Positions 48,256-56,769 of a DNA stretch of 64,000 bases are shown here, in pieces. The number at the start of each line of letters is the position of its first letter. Positions within the stretch are counted from its first letter, which is position 1. A model generated the notes under the pieces. The model was not told the origin of the DNA. It searched no databases and saw nothing but the letters and a program-made list of their open reading frames with translations. A program made the translations under genes and the position numbers. The stretch is from Flavobacteriales bacterium UBA7878 (GTDB taxonomy: Bacteria; Bacteroidota; Bacteroidia; Flavobacteriales; Schleiferiaceae), in NCBI GenBank assembly GCA_002501205.1, contig DLRW01000036.1:20906-84905 (forward strand), in the 5' to 3' direction.

Positions 48256-48998
48256 GAAGATGGAAAATAGCCTTAGGATTTATCCTTATTAGTATCAGTT
48301 TACAGGCTCAGCAAGACTTTAGTAGTGATCGACCTGGACAAACCTTTTCCGCTGCCGTATTACCCAAATGGGGACTTCAGGCTCAACAAGGCTTGGAATG
48401 GAGAGATTTTTATGATCGCCAGGGAGAAGATCAAATAGTGGTTAATCAAAGGGTTTTAAGTTCCAATACGGCAATTCGCCTGGGGCTCGGAAATCATATT
48501 GAAGTGGGCTTAGCTTATCAAATGAATGGTATTAATAATCCCACCTTTGATGATGGCTATCGCTGGGAAGGTCAGGATCCAAACCTCATGTTGCGATTTG
48601 GATTACCTGGAAATGGAAACAGCTTTCAATGGGCCTTTATCGTGCAAAGCTCCTTTAGCAATTTAGATTACCGCCTTTCTGCAGCGCTCAATCAAGGACC
48701 CTGGTCAGTGAGCGGCAATTTGGGTTTTTACCATGATGAATTTACGGACTACACGGCTCAATGGACGGTACTCCTGGCTTATTCGAAAGAGTATTATTCA
48801 GTTTTTGCCGAGGTTTATGGCTTAAGCCTGAATTCGGCCAACCGCGATTATCTGGCCTTTGATGCTGGCTTTAGCTTTAAGCTTAGTCCTCGCTTCCAAT
48901 GGGAATTATTTGCAGGCAATCAAGTGGGGGTTGGTCCGGCCGTAGGCTTGTTTAGTAACTATTTTGTGAATACCGGTTTTAGCTGGCGCATACGATGA
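48252..48998 (+). CDS. Outer-membrane-type beta-barrel protein (MetA-pathway / transporter-like)
   Basis: A 248-residue exported protein. A signal peptide (about residues 1-18, ending LQAQ) leads into SSDRPGQTFSAAVLPKWGLQ, the start typical of a group of outer-membrane proteins annotated as putative phenol-degradation or transporter proteins. The rest is alternating aromatic/polar strands ending in an aromatic-rich strand (NTGFSWRIR). Function unknown; the barrel is inferred from strand pattern. Overlaps mgtE and the dehydrogenase by 4 bp. Confidence 0.68.
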   Translation: MRRWKIALGFILISISLQAQQDFSSDRPGQTFSAAVLPKWGLQAQQGLEWRDFYDRQGEDQIVVNQRVLSSNTAIRLGLGNHIEVGLAYQMNGINNPTFDDGYRWEGQDPNLMLRFGLPGNGNSFQWAFIVQSSFSNLDYRLSAALNQGPWSVSGNLGFYHDEFTDYTAQWTVLLAYSKEYYSVFAEVYGLSLNSANRDYLAFDAGFSFKLSPRFQWELFAGNQVGVGPAVGLFSNYFVNTGFSWRIR

Positions 48999-49933
48999 AA
49001 GGAAAAGTATTGATATTGGATCGGGTACACGATCGCTTTAAAGAGATTTTACCTGAATTGGGTTTTCAAATCGAAGAGGAATATCTCGCCTCAGAGAAGG
49101 AAATCAATTGGTCTGCTTATAGTGGATTGGTACTTCGTAGTCGGATGCCAATGCATGCTGAACTTCTGGAGAAAGCCACGCAATTGAAGTTTATTGCTAG
49201 GGTAGGAGCCGGTTTGGAGAATATTGATCTGGAGAAAGCCCAAGAATTAGGTATCGAAGTTCTAGCTGCACCAGAGGGAAATCGTCATGCCGTTGGCGAA
49301 CATGCCTTGGGGATGCTATTAGCCTTAAATAATCGCTTGATCATTGCTGACTCAGAGGTTCGTAAAGGCATGTGGCTACGCGAAGAGAATCGTGGATTTG
49401 AGCTAAAGGATAAGACCATTGGGATTATTGGGTATGGGGCTATGGGATCAGCTTTTGCCAGTAAACTACGGGGCTTGGATTGTAGAGTAATTGCCTACGA
49501 TAAGTATAAACAAGGTTATGGTAATTCTCAGGTGGAAGAATGTAGCCTTGAAGAGCTGCAGCAAGAAGCAGATATCATTAGTATCCACTTACCTCAAAAT
49601 TCAGAAACCCTCTTTTATGTAGATCAGGATTTCATAGATGCATGCCAGAAACAAATTGTATTGATCAATACGGCGCGCGGTAAAATAGTACGCATAGCTG
49701 CTGTGGTAGAAGCGCTTAAGACTGGCAAAATCCGTGGAGCCTGTTTGGATGTTTTGGAGTACGAGAAAAGTAGTTTCGAGAATCTGGTACAGGAAGGAAG
49801 TACCGATGATTTTGAATACTTACTTCAGAGTAATAAGGTGATTTTAAGTCCGCATATCGCTGGCTGGACCTTTGAAAGTCAGGAGCGAATGGCAGAGGTA
49901 CTTTTACAAAAAATCGCAAAGCTTAATTTATGA
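48995..49933 (+). CDS. D-2-hydroxyacid dehydrogenase (phosphoglycerate dehydrogenase-like)
   Basis: A 312-residue NAD-dependent dehydrogenase. NAD loop GIIGYGAMGSAFA (about residues 143-155), and the active-site triad Arg in INTARGKIV, Glu in VLEYEKSSFE and His in SPHIAGWTFES. It lacks the C-terminal ACT domain of long SerA enzymes, so it might be a 3-phosphoglycerate dehydrogenase of the short type or act on another hydroxyacid. No serC or serB adjoins it. It overlaps its neighbours by 4 bp. Confidence 0.85.
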   Translation: MKGKVLILDRVHDRFKEILPELGFQIEEEYLASEKEINWSAYSGLVLRSRMPMHAELLEKATQLKFIARVGAGLENIDLEKAQELGIEVLAAPEGNRHAVGEHALGMLLALNNRLIIADSEVRKGMWLREENRGFELKDKTIGIIGYGAMGSAFASKLRGLDCRVIAYDKYKQGYGNSQVEECSLEELQQEADIISIHLPQNSETLFYVDQDFIDACQKQIVLINTARGKIVRIAAVVEALKTGKIRGACLDVLEYEKSSFENLVQEGSTDDFEYLLQSNKVILSPHIAGWTFESQERMAEVLLQKIAKLNL

Positions 49934-50217
49934 TCGAAGCAAAGTGGAAAGAGAATGGCGAAGGGATTTTCGAGTACAAGGAGGGGCCTGATGCGCCGGC
50001 AAGTGGTTTCATAGATTTATTGCAAACCGAAAGCGGCAAATTAGTTATTAAGCATACAGAGGTAGATGAGAGTATGTCCGGCAAAGGTATTGGCAAACAA
50101 TTACTGGACGCTGTGGCGGACTATAGCCGAGCTAATGATTTAAAAATTCTTCCGGTTTGTCCCTTTGCTAAAAATATGATGTACCGTTTCCCTGAGAAAT
50201 ACAAAGACCTGCTTTAG
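49930..50217 (+). CDS. Small GNAT-family N-acetyltransferase (YjdJ-like)
   Basis: A 95-residue minimal GNAT domain. It shows the acetyl-CoA loop MSGKGIGKQLLDAVADYSR and the late LPVCPFAKNMMYRFPEKYKDL, the signature of the short YidJ/YjdJ-type group with a conserved Cys. Family members may acetylate small molecules or proteins; the substrate is unknown. It is last in a run of overlapping genes from 44113, and its stop overlaps that of the convergent gene. Confidence 0.85.
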   Translation: MIEAKWKENGEGIFEYKEGPDAPASGFIDLLQTESGKLVIKHTEVDESMSGKGIGKQLLDAVADYSRANDLKILPVCPFAKNMMYRFPEKYKDLL

Positions 50218-50624
50218 AGCAATTCTGCATGCTTTTTAAAATTCTCGAGAATGGCTTGCCAGCCTTGTTTTTGAAGTTCTAGACTATTCTGGTTTTCTGG
50301 CTCAAAATGCTCACTCACCTTGACCTTCCCATTGCTCTCGCTAAAGGAGATTTCAACCTTTCGGCCATCTTCAATATGGTAGCAGATAAATTTCTGGTGG
50401 CGCACTTCTTGATAAATGCCCTTGAAATCAAAACCTACACTTCCATCCTTGGATTCCATCCGCCATTTTAAGGCACCGTTGGCTTTAAGATCGTTAATCG
50501 CTGCCGGACAATGCCAATCATCGCTGGCAAAGTTCCATTTCCGTATGTGCTCTGGCTGAGTCCAGGCTTCCCAAACTTTATCGAGTTCCTGAGAAACCAG
50601 TACTTCAACTACAATGCTTTCCAT
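50214..50624 (-). CDS. SRPBCC/AHSA1-domain protein
   Basis: A 136-residue START-fold protein. The VEVLVSQELDKVWEAWTQPEHIRKWNF opening and the KVSEHFEPENQNS/LQKQGWQAILENFKKH ending match the activator-of-Hsp90-ATPase (AHSA1) SRPBCC group. The open frame extends to 50744, but ATG 50624 is the family-like start and avoids overlap with the BI-1 gene. Ligand unknown. Confidence 0.85.
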   Translation of the reverse strand: MESIVVEVLVSQELDKVWEAWTQPEHIRKWNFASDDWHCPAAINDLKANGALKWRMESKDGSVGFDFKGIYQEVRHQKFICYHIEDGRKVEISFSESNGKVKVSEHFEPENQNSLELQKQGWQAILENFKKHAELL

Positions 50625-50656
50625 ATTCAAAAAAATTAGAGCTTTGGTTAAAGAGC

Positions 50657-51409
50657 CTAGCGCTCTCTTAATTTGGAGAGTAAACGCAGGATTTCCAGAT
50701 AGAGCCAAATAAGAGTTACCATCAGGCCAAAGGCGCCGTACCATTCCATGTATTTCGGGGCACCTTGCTCAGCGGAGTTTTCGATAAAATCAAAATCCAA
50801 AACCAGATTTAAAGCGGCAATGGCAACCACTACTAATGAAAAGATAATTCCAAAAGTGCTGGCCTCATGTATCATGGGGATCGGAAAACCGAAAAAGCTT
50901 CCCACAAAAGAAATAAGGTAGATAATGGCAATGCCAAAGGTGGCAGAAATAACCATGGACCTAAATTGCTGATTTACCTTGATTAGTCCCGAGCGGTAGG
51001 CAAATAGCATCCCAAACAGTACTCCGAAGGTGAGTAGTATGGCTTGCACGGCAATACCGGGGTAATTGTATTCAAACATGGCGGATAGGGCTCCTAAAAC
51101 CAGGCCTTCTAATAAGGCATAGAGAGGGGCCAGATAAGGCGAGCTTTTAGGATTGAAAATAACAATCAGGGCGGTTACCAAGCCTCCAATACTGCCTCCA
51201 ATCAAATAGCCTCTAAAGCCTTCAAAACTTTCGGCTTCCATAAACCGATTCCAACTGAAGATAGCGGTGCAGAAAACCAGTAAGCTAAGTATGGCAATTT
51301 TGCCAACGGTTCCTTCCACCGTCATGCTATTGCTGGTATCAATAAAAGAACTTTGCTTTTCGAAAGTGGAGCTGCGCAGGGCAGGATTACTGGATTTAAA
51401 AAGTGCCAT
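50657..51409 (-). CDS. Bax inhibitor-1/YccA-family membrane protein
   Basis: A 250-residue protein with seven membrane helices after a polar N-terminal stretch (about residues 1-30) that includes MTVEGTVGK. The helices with EGLVLGALSAMFEYNYPGIAVQA and the final LVLDFDFIENSAEQGAPKYMEWYGAFG match the COG4760-type BI-1 proteins. Ca2+ leak activity is known for some members; the role in this organism is unknown. Confidence 0.86.
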   Translation of the reverse strand: MALFKSSNPALRSSTFEKQSSFIDTSNSMTVEGTVGKIAILSLLVFCTAIFSWNRFMEAESFEGFRGYLIGGSIGGLVTALIVIFNPKSSPYLAPLYALLEGLVLGALSAMFEYNYPGIAVQAILLTFGVLFGMLFAYRSGLIKVNQQFRSMVISATFGIAIIYLISFVGSFFGFPIPMIHEASTFGIIFSLVVVAIAALNLVLDFDFIENSAEQGAPKYMEWYGAFGLMVTLIWLYLEILRLLSKLRER

Positions 51410-51563
51410 TATACGAATTGCTTTAGGTTGTTAAGGTAAATAAAAGCCGAATAGACCGAAATACCAGAACACAACAAGTTTTACACTAAACGTAGGTATG
51501 GAAATTTCTCAAATTGCGACAAGCGGGATCGACCTTGTTTATGAATTTTGTTTGGACTCCGTA

Positions 51564-52136
51564 TTAAGCATCAAGACGCAAACCTTCCAATAAAAGCTGT
51601 AGTGCTCTTTGGGCCTCTTTCTTCCATTGATCTCCATTATTAGTACCAATGGAAAGGGCCAGCATTCGAATGATGAGCAAGAGATCACTTTCTAAATTGA
51701 AATCCGCTCGAAGTAAATTTTGCGCCTTAGCTCTTTCAATCGGGCCCGCCATAATATCGAGTACTCTTTGAATTAATGGAGTTTCATCACCCGGGAAAAA
51801 AACTATCAAGGCCTGGAAGCGCGCTTGTTGATAGGCAATCATTTCCAAAATTTTAAAACAAGCATGTTGATCCTCTTCCAGTTTTTGGGCATAACGTTCG
51901 AGCAGATCAATATTATACTCAAAAACGGCAACCACCAAAGCCCCCTTGTCTTTAAAGTTTCGATAGAGGGTAGGCCGTGATACTTTCGCCTCCTTAGCGA
52001 TTTCAGCCAGACTGATATCCGCTCCTTTTTGGGCAAACACTCTCCGGGCCGTATGAATCAAGGTTCGCCGATTGGCCTCAGCATCGGTACGCTTAGGTAG
52101 TCCGGTAGATTTTTGATGGGCAGAATATTCTCGCAT
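51564..52136 (-). CDS. TetR/AcrR-family transcriptional regulator
   Basis: A 190-residue regulator. The HTH is clear: ISLAEIAKEAKVSRPTLYRNFKDKGALV (about residues 41-68). The ligand domain has no recognisable specificity. It is divergent from a ketosteroid-dehydrogenase-like flavoprotein and two SDR genes, and the 74-bp gap carries a palindrome, so it most likely represses that operon and itself. The inducing ligand may be the substrate. Confidence 0.92.
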   Translation of the reverse strand: MREYSAHQKSTGLPKRTDAEANRRTLIHTARRVFAQKGADISLAEIAKEAKVSRPTLYRNFKDKGALVVAVFEYNIDLLERYAQKLEEDQHACFKILEMIAYQQARFQALIVFFPGDETPLIQRVLDIMAGPIERAKAQNLLRADFNLESDLLLIIRMLALSIGTNNGDQWKKEAQRALQLLLEGLRLDA

Positions 52137-52143
52137 AATTGAA

Positions 52144-52166
52144 AAGTGTTACACAATGTATCACTT
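52144..52166. promoter_or_regulatory. Palindromic TetR operator
   Basis: Arms AAGTGTTACA (52144-52153) and TGTATCACTT (52157-52166) match their reverse complement at 9 of 10 positions, with a 3-nt centre. It lies between the divergent TetR gene and the flavoprotein gene, 7 bp from the regulator start. Size and symmetry suit a TetR dimer site. Confidence 0.72.
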
Positions 52167-52210
52167 ATTATGAAATAATGTAAATTAGGGGCAACAAAAG
52201 TATCTCAATC

Positions 52211-53869
52211 ATGGAAACAGAATGGTTTGCTCAATACGATGTAGTGGTAGTTGGCAGCGGTGCCAGTGGTCTTACCGCCGCTATTACTGCTGAAAATCAT
52301 GGTTTTAAAACCCTGTTGATTGAAAAAATGGATACCTGGGGTGGTTCCACTGCCTACTCGGGCGGTGGTCTTTGGATACCCAATAATTTCCTAATGCAAG
52401 AGGACGGTGCTTTGGATTCGGAGGAGGAAGCCTTGGAATATATGGAGGCCGTAATTGCGGATGTGGGTCCGGCGAGCTCCAGAGCTAGAAAGGAAGCTTA
52501 TGTGCGTGAAGCGCCTAAGATGGTTAATTTCTTAAAGAGCTTAGGATTTGAATGGACCCGTGCGCAGTATTATCCAGATTATTACCCCAATGTAAAAGGA
52601 GGGAAAACCGGTCGGGTAATTGAGAGCACCATTTTTAATGGTAAAAAATTAAAACAATGGCGTAAGACCCAAAATGTGAGTCCGGGTATGCCGCCCATCG
52701 CAATCACTTCTGGCGATGCCTATCTACTTTCCTTGGTAGTACGCACTATGAAAGGATTTCGTCGCACCATGAAAATTATGGGACAAACCTTAGGCTGGCT
52801 GCTAAGTGGTAAATATCCATTAGGAATTGGCCTGGCATTAACCGGCCGTTTAATGTATATCCTTCGAAGCAAATATCAAGGTGAAGTATGGTTGAAGGCA
52901 CCCTTGCAGGAATTGATCATGGAGGATGGAAAGGTCATTGGACTAAAAGTTGAGAAGGATGGCAAAACTTTAAATATAAAAGCAAACAAAGCAGTTTTAT
53001 TGGGTGCGGGTGGTTTTCCGCATGGTGGTGAATACCGCCGTAAATACCAGCCAGTTGGTTCTGAGTATAGCTCCGCATCGCCCGGGAATACCGGAGATGC
53101 AATCCGCGCCGGTGAAACAGTTGGAGCCGCATTGTCTTTGATGGATGAAGCCTGGTGGGGAGGTTCCTTTATTTTAGATGGAAAAGTGAGTTTTTCGGTT
53201 ACGGAACGCTCCCTGCCGGGATGCATCATTGTCGATTCACGAGGTAAGCGCTTTGTTAATGAGTCTACTTCTTACGTAGACCTGGGGCGCCGTATGCTCG
53301 ATCATGATGCCCAAAAGGGAGGAGGAGCAGTGCCTTCTTGGCTCATTATGGACAGTACCTATCGCAAGAATTACCTTTTTGGTATGATGCCTCCAGGCCA
53401 AACTCCATCTAAATACTTGAAGAGTGGAGAGTTTGTAAAGGCTGGGAGCTTAAAGGATTTAGCTACTCAGTGCAAGATTGATGCGGATAATCTGGAAGAA
53501 ACAGTAAAACGTTTCAACAGCTTTGCAAAAAATGGCAAGGATGAAGATTTTATGCGCGGGCAGGATATTTACGATCGTTATTATTCTGACCCTAGGGTTG
53601 CGCCAAATTCCAATTTGGCGGCCTTAGAAAAGGCTCCTTTCTATGCCACTCGTATCTATCCTGGCGATTTGGGAACCAAAGGAGGATTATTAACGGATGA
53701 ATATGCTCGGGTTCTGCGTGAAGATGGTTCAGTGATAGAAGGCCTTTACGCTTCAGGAAACAATACCGCCTCCGTAATGGGAAGAACCTATCCTGGGCCT
53801 GGATCCACCATTGGTCCAGCATGTACTTTCTCTTATATCGCCATGAATCATTTGGCAGGCAAAGTTTAA
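52211..53869 (+). CDS. FAD-dependent 3-ketosteroid-dehydrogenase-like oxidoreductase
   Basis: A 552-residue flavoprotein of the fumarate reductase / 3-ketosteroid delta-1-dehydrogenase superfamily. FAD loop VVVGSGASGLTAAITAENHG (about residues 11-30), WGGSTAYSGGGLWIPNN, GFPHGGEYRRKY, and the C-terminal MGRTYPGPGSTIGPACTFSY, which carries the Tyr-Pro-Gly-x-Gly of the active site. Whether it acts on a steroid or another cyclic enone is not decided. It heads the operon opposite TetR. Confidence 0.86.
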   Translation: METEWFAQYDVVVVGSGASGLTAAITAENHGFKTLLIEKMDTWGGSTAYSGGGLWIPNNFLMQEDGALDSEEEALEYMEAVIADVGPASSRARKEAYVREAPKMVNFLKSLGFEWTRAQYYPDYYPNVKGGKTGRVIESTIFNGKKLKQWRKTQNVSPGMPPIAITSGDAYLLSLVVRTMKGFRRTMKIMGQTLGWLLSGKYPLGIGLALTGRLMYILRSKYQGEVWLKAPLQELIMEDGKVIGLKVEKDGKTLNIKANKAVLLGAGGFPHGGEYRRKYQPVGSEYSSASPGNTGDAIRAGETVGAALSLMDEAWWGGSFILDGKVSFSVTERSLPGCIIVDSRGKRFVNESTSYVDLGRRMLDHDAQKGGGAVPSWLIMDSTYRKNYLFGMMPPGQTPSKYLKSGEFVKAGSLKDLATQCKIDADNLEETVKRFNSFAKNGKDEDFMRGQDIYDRYYSDPRVAPNSNLAALEKAPFYATRIYPGDLGTKGGLLTDEYARVLREDGSVIEGLYASGNNTASVMGRTYPGPGSTIGPACTFSYIAMNHLAGKV

Positions 53870-53877
53870 TAAACACC

Positions 53878-54726
53878 ATGAAAAACATATCATTAATTAC
53901 CGGAGGTGCGGGCGGAATGGGCCTGGCTTCAGCCAAAATTATTGGCAAGGACCATGATTTAATTCTCTGTGATTTAAATGAAGAACATCTGAAGAGAGCC
54001 CAGCAGGAATTAGCAGATTTGGGAATAGAAGCAGAAACCATGATCTGTGATGTTTCCAATCAAAGTGCGGTAGAAGAAGCCATTTTATACGCTGCGGGCA
54101 AAGGCCATTTGGCATCAATTATACATACAGCCGGTGTGAGTCCGCAAATGGGGAAGGCCGATTTGATTATGAAAATCAATGCATTGGGAACCATCTATAT
54201 TACAGAAGCCTTTTTAAAGGTGGCAAAACCCGAATCGGCATTGATCAATATCGCCTCCATGGCAGGCTATTTAATTCCGGGTTTAATTCTTCCTAAAAGA
54301 GCTTATAAATACGCCTTAAGTGACCAAACCAAATTTTTCAAAAAAATGATGTCGAGGGTAAATCTCTTTCCCCAAAAGCAAAGGGCGGGATTGTCCTATT
54401 CCATCAGTAAGAATTTTGTATCCTGGTATTCGAAAAAAAGTGCGGCCCAATTTGGAGCCAAGGGAGCTCGAATTCTTTCTATTTCGCCCGGAAGTTTTGA
54501 TACGGATATGGGCCGATTAGAAGAGAAAAGTGGATCTGCCGCAATGCTGGGAATGGCCGCCATAAAACGTTTTGGAAAACCTGAGGAAATTGCTGAACTT
54601 ATTGCTTTTATGGCCAGTACCAAACAGGGCTATACTACGGGTATCGATATTCCTTGCGATGGTGGTGTTACGGCTGGATATTCGGCCAAAGCCATGAAAG
54701 AAGCACTAGCAAATCAAAGTCATTAG
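53878..54726 (+). CDS. SDR-family oxidoreductase
   Basis: A 282-residue short-chain dehydrogenase. TGGAGGMG near the N-terminus binds NAD(P), INIASMAGY supplies the Ser, and the catalytic pair is in YSISKNFVSW. A longer-than-usual insert before the Tyr (about residues 130-170, lysine- and phenylalanine-rich) may shape the substrate site. The frame opens earlier at 53821, but ATG 53878 matches the family start, 8 bp after the flavoprotein stop. Likely a co-regulated step on the same substrate class. Confidence 0.9.
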   Translation: MKNISLITGGAGGMGLASAKIIGKDHDLILCDLNEEHLKRAQQELADLGIEAETMICDVSNQSAVEEAILYAAGKGHLASIIHTAGVSPQMGKADLIMKINALGTIYITEAFLKVAKPESALINIASMAGYLIPGLILPKRAYKYALSDQTKFFKKMMSRVNLFPQKQRAGLSYSISKNFVSWYSKKSAAQFGAKGARILSISPGSFDTDMGRLEEKSGSAAMLGMAAIKRFGKPEEIAELIAFMASTKQGYTTGIDIPCDGGVTAGYSAKAMKEALANQSH

Positions 54727-54728
54727 AT

Positions 54729-55538
54729 ATGAAGGTAAACGGGAAAGTAATTGTGGTAACCGGCGCCGGTAGTGGCATGGGGCGGGCTCTGAGCTTGCAA
54801 CTGATAAAGGATGGCGCTCGAGTGGCAGGAATTGATATTAATGAAAAGGGACTGGAAGAAACACGTGAATTAGCAGGTAATGGAGCTGTGGCTATGAGCA
54901 CGCATGTGGTAGATATTACGGATCGTAACCGGGTGGAAGCCTTGCCGGCAGAATTAATAGCCTTGCATGGTGCTGTAGACGGGATCATTAATAATGCGGG
55001 CATCATTCAGCCTTTTGTGCCAATTAAGGATTTAGACTATGATCGTATTGAGCGTGTCTTCAATATCAATTTATACGGGACTTTGTACATGGTGAAGTCT
55101 TTCTTACCCGCTTTGCTTGAAAGACCGGAGGCACATATTGTGAATATTTCCAGTATGGGCGGTTTTATCCCCTTTCCGGGGCAGAGTTTTTATGGGGCAT
55201 CAAAAGCTGCAGTAAAACTACTTACCGAGGGCTTATATGCCGAGTTAAAAGACAGCAATGTAAAGGTAACAGTAGTTCATCCGGGAGCGGTGAATACCAA
55301 TATCACCAAAAACTCTAATGTGGAGATGCGTTCGGAGGTAAGTGCAGAAGAACAAGCCTCCATGACTTTATCTGCTGAGAAGGCCGCAGAGATAATTCTC
55401 AATGGGATGAAAGCGGATAAATACCGGGTAATGGTAGGAAAGGATGCCCGCTTTCTCGATTTATTCTATCGCTTTAGTCCCAAGCGGGCCGTAGATTTTA
55501 TCAGGAAGAAAATGGCTCAAATGGCCAAGGCATCCTAA
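54729..55538 (+). CDS. SDR-family oxidoreductase
   Basis: A 269-residue classical SDR. TGAGSGMGRAL (about residues 12-22), NNAGI, INLYG, ISSMGGF and YGASKAAVKLL give all catalytic elements. The C-terminus is basic (PKRAVDFIRKKMAQMAKAS) and hydrophobic segments before it suggest membrane association. ATG 54729 lies 2 bp after the previous stop. The frame also opens at 54654 but that would overlap. With the flavoprotein and the other SDR it forms a three-enzyme redox set. Confidence 0.92.
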   Translation: MKVNGKVIVVTGAGSGMGRALSLQLIKDGARVAGIDINEKGLEETRELAGNGAVAMSTHVVDITDRNRVEALPAELIALHGAVDGIINNAGIIQPFVPIKDLDYDRIERVFNINLYGTLYMVKSFLPALLERPEAHIVNISSMGGFIPFPGQSFYGASKAAVKLLTEGLYAELKDSNVKVTVVHPGAVNTNITKNSNVEMRSEVSAEEQASMTLSAEKAAEIILNGMKADKYRVMVGKDARFLDLFYRFSPKRAVDFIRKKMAQMAKAS

Positions 55539-55551
55539 TTCCAGCGGGTTC

Positions 55552-56451
55552 TTATTTAAATAGAAGTACTTGATTACTTTGACCCGCCGATTGAATATTG
55601 AGGATTAATGCTCCATGAGGCCAATCTTCAGTATCAATATATTTTTGATGAGTTAAGAATTTACCTGACCATAATTGGTTGCCATGTAAATCATACAAAC
55701 AAAGATCATAACTAAGCTCAGGAGCAATTTTGCTTAGGAATAGCTTATTTTTCAAGGGGTTGGGATAGGCTTGGATTTCTTTTAAGTCAATTTCTTCGGT
55801 ACTTAAATTAGTGTAATCACAAGTGCTTTGATTGGGAAATTGATAAAATCCCAGGCTACTATCTTGAAAGCACCGAATTCCAATTGGCCTATTTCCATCA
55901 CAAGATCCTTCGGACCAGTGACTCCAATTAAAAAGATAACGGATATCTCCAATGCCTTCAATAATTTCGGAAGGAATGCTATAGGTCCTATTTTCTTCCA
56001 TCATGTGATAAGTAACAAATTGAACTTTGAGCATATTACCATTTATTGAAATTTGTGAAATAGAATCAACAGTAATGGTCAAGGTATCTGGATCGCCATA
56101 TTCATCAGTTATGGTATTGAGCCAGCTATCTCCAGCCACAGCATTAAAATCATACAAGATTTCAAAGCGGTTTAAGTCGAATGACCAATAAAAGACACTG
56201 TCATTCCGGTTATACACAAACTCTTGTAAACCTTGTCTTGAACAAAAGGGGACATGCCTTTTTACCAGCTTAATGCAATTTTGACCTTGAAAAAGTGTAT
56301 CCTTTTCTGCTTCAATGGAGAAATAATCAATGCGATAAGAAAAGGCGAATTGTTCGGTGTAATACCATTTGGTGCCTACAGAAGGGAAGTCTTGGCATTG
56401 AACCTCAAAGAATTGAAATAATAAATAACCTAATAGCAGAATCCTAACCAT
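55552..56451 (-). CDS. T9SS type A sorted secreted protein
   Basis: A 299-residue exported protein. The start at ATG 56451 gives a signal peptide (about residues 1-19, ending EVQCQ); the frame opens 13 codons earlier. The middle has no recognised domain (strand-rich, with TLTITVDSISQISINGN). The end is a type A sorting domain: QAYPNPLKNKLFLSKIAP, LYDLHGNQLWSGKF and the final basic region. Function unknown; probably surface or secreted. Confidence 0.82.
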   Translation of the reverse strand: MVRILLLGYLLFQFFEVQCQDFPSVGTKWYYTEQFAFSYRIDYFSIEAEKDTLFQGQNCIKLVKRHVPFCSRQGLQEFVYNRNDSVFYWSFDLNRFEILYDFNAVAGDSWLNTITDEYGDPDTLTITVDSISQISINGNMLKVQFVTYHMMEENRTYSIPSEIIEGIGDIRYLFNWSHWSEGSCDGNRPIGIRCFQDSSLGFYQFPNQSTCDYTNLSTEEIDLKEIQAYPNPLKNKLFLSKIAPELSYDLCLYDLHGNQLWSGKFLTHQKYIDTEDWPHGALILNIQSAGQSNQVLLFK

Positions 56452-56769
56452 AATTGGATTGTTGATGATATGGAGGAAAGAACAAATCAAACATATAGAT
56501 TTAAAGCCAATTTTTTAATCAGTTTATTGCGACCAAGCAATGGTTAAATTTTAGAATATTAGCAAGGCTAAATTTTTTAGGCGAAGTCAAGTCAATAACC
56601 TGCAAAAAAGGAAAAAAGTTAAGGGGGTAGGGATCATACTCTATGGTTTGAAGAAGATCGATCAAAGGCTAGACTAGAAAACTCAGAACTTGGACCCTTT
56701 TATACCGCTTTCCATTTTCAATTGAAGACTTGGAGATTATACTAACTTAGCGGAGAATCCCCCTTCCTC
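56452..56769. other. Intergenic region, 318 bp
   Basis: No coding sequence of note. It lies between two divergent T9SS cargo genes, so it should hold both promoters, but no full TTG/TAnnTTTG pair was found. Two imperfect direct copies occur at 56536-56554 and 56561-56580 (AGCAATGGTTAAATTTTAG and AGCAAGGCTAAATTTTTTAG), 25 bp apart. No RNA gene or hairpin terminator was seen. Confidence 0.5.

Noticed and set aside
53592..54059. A 155-codon minus-strand frame across the flavoprotein/SDR junction
   Set aside because: It is antisense to two well-supported genes and has no recognisable domain.
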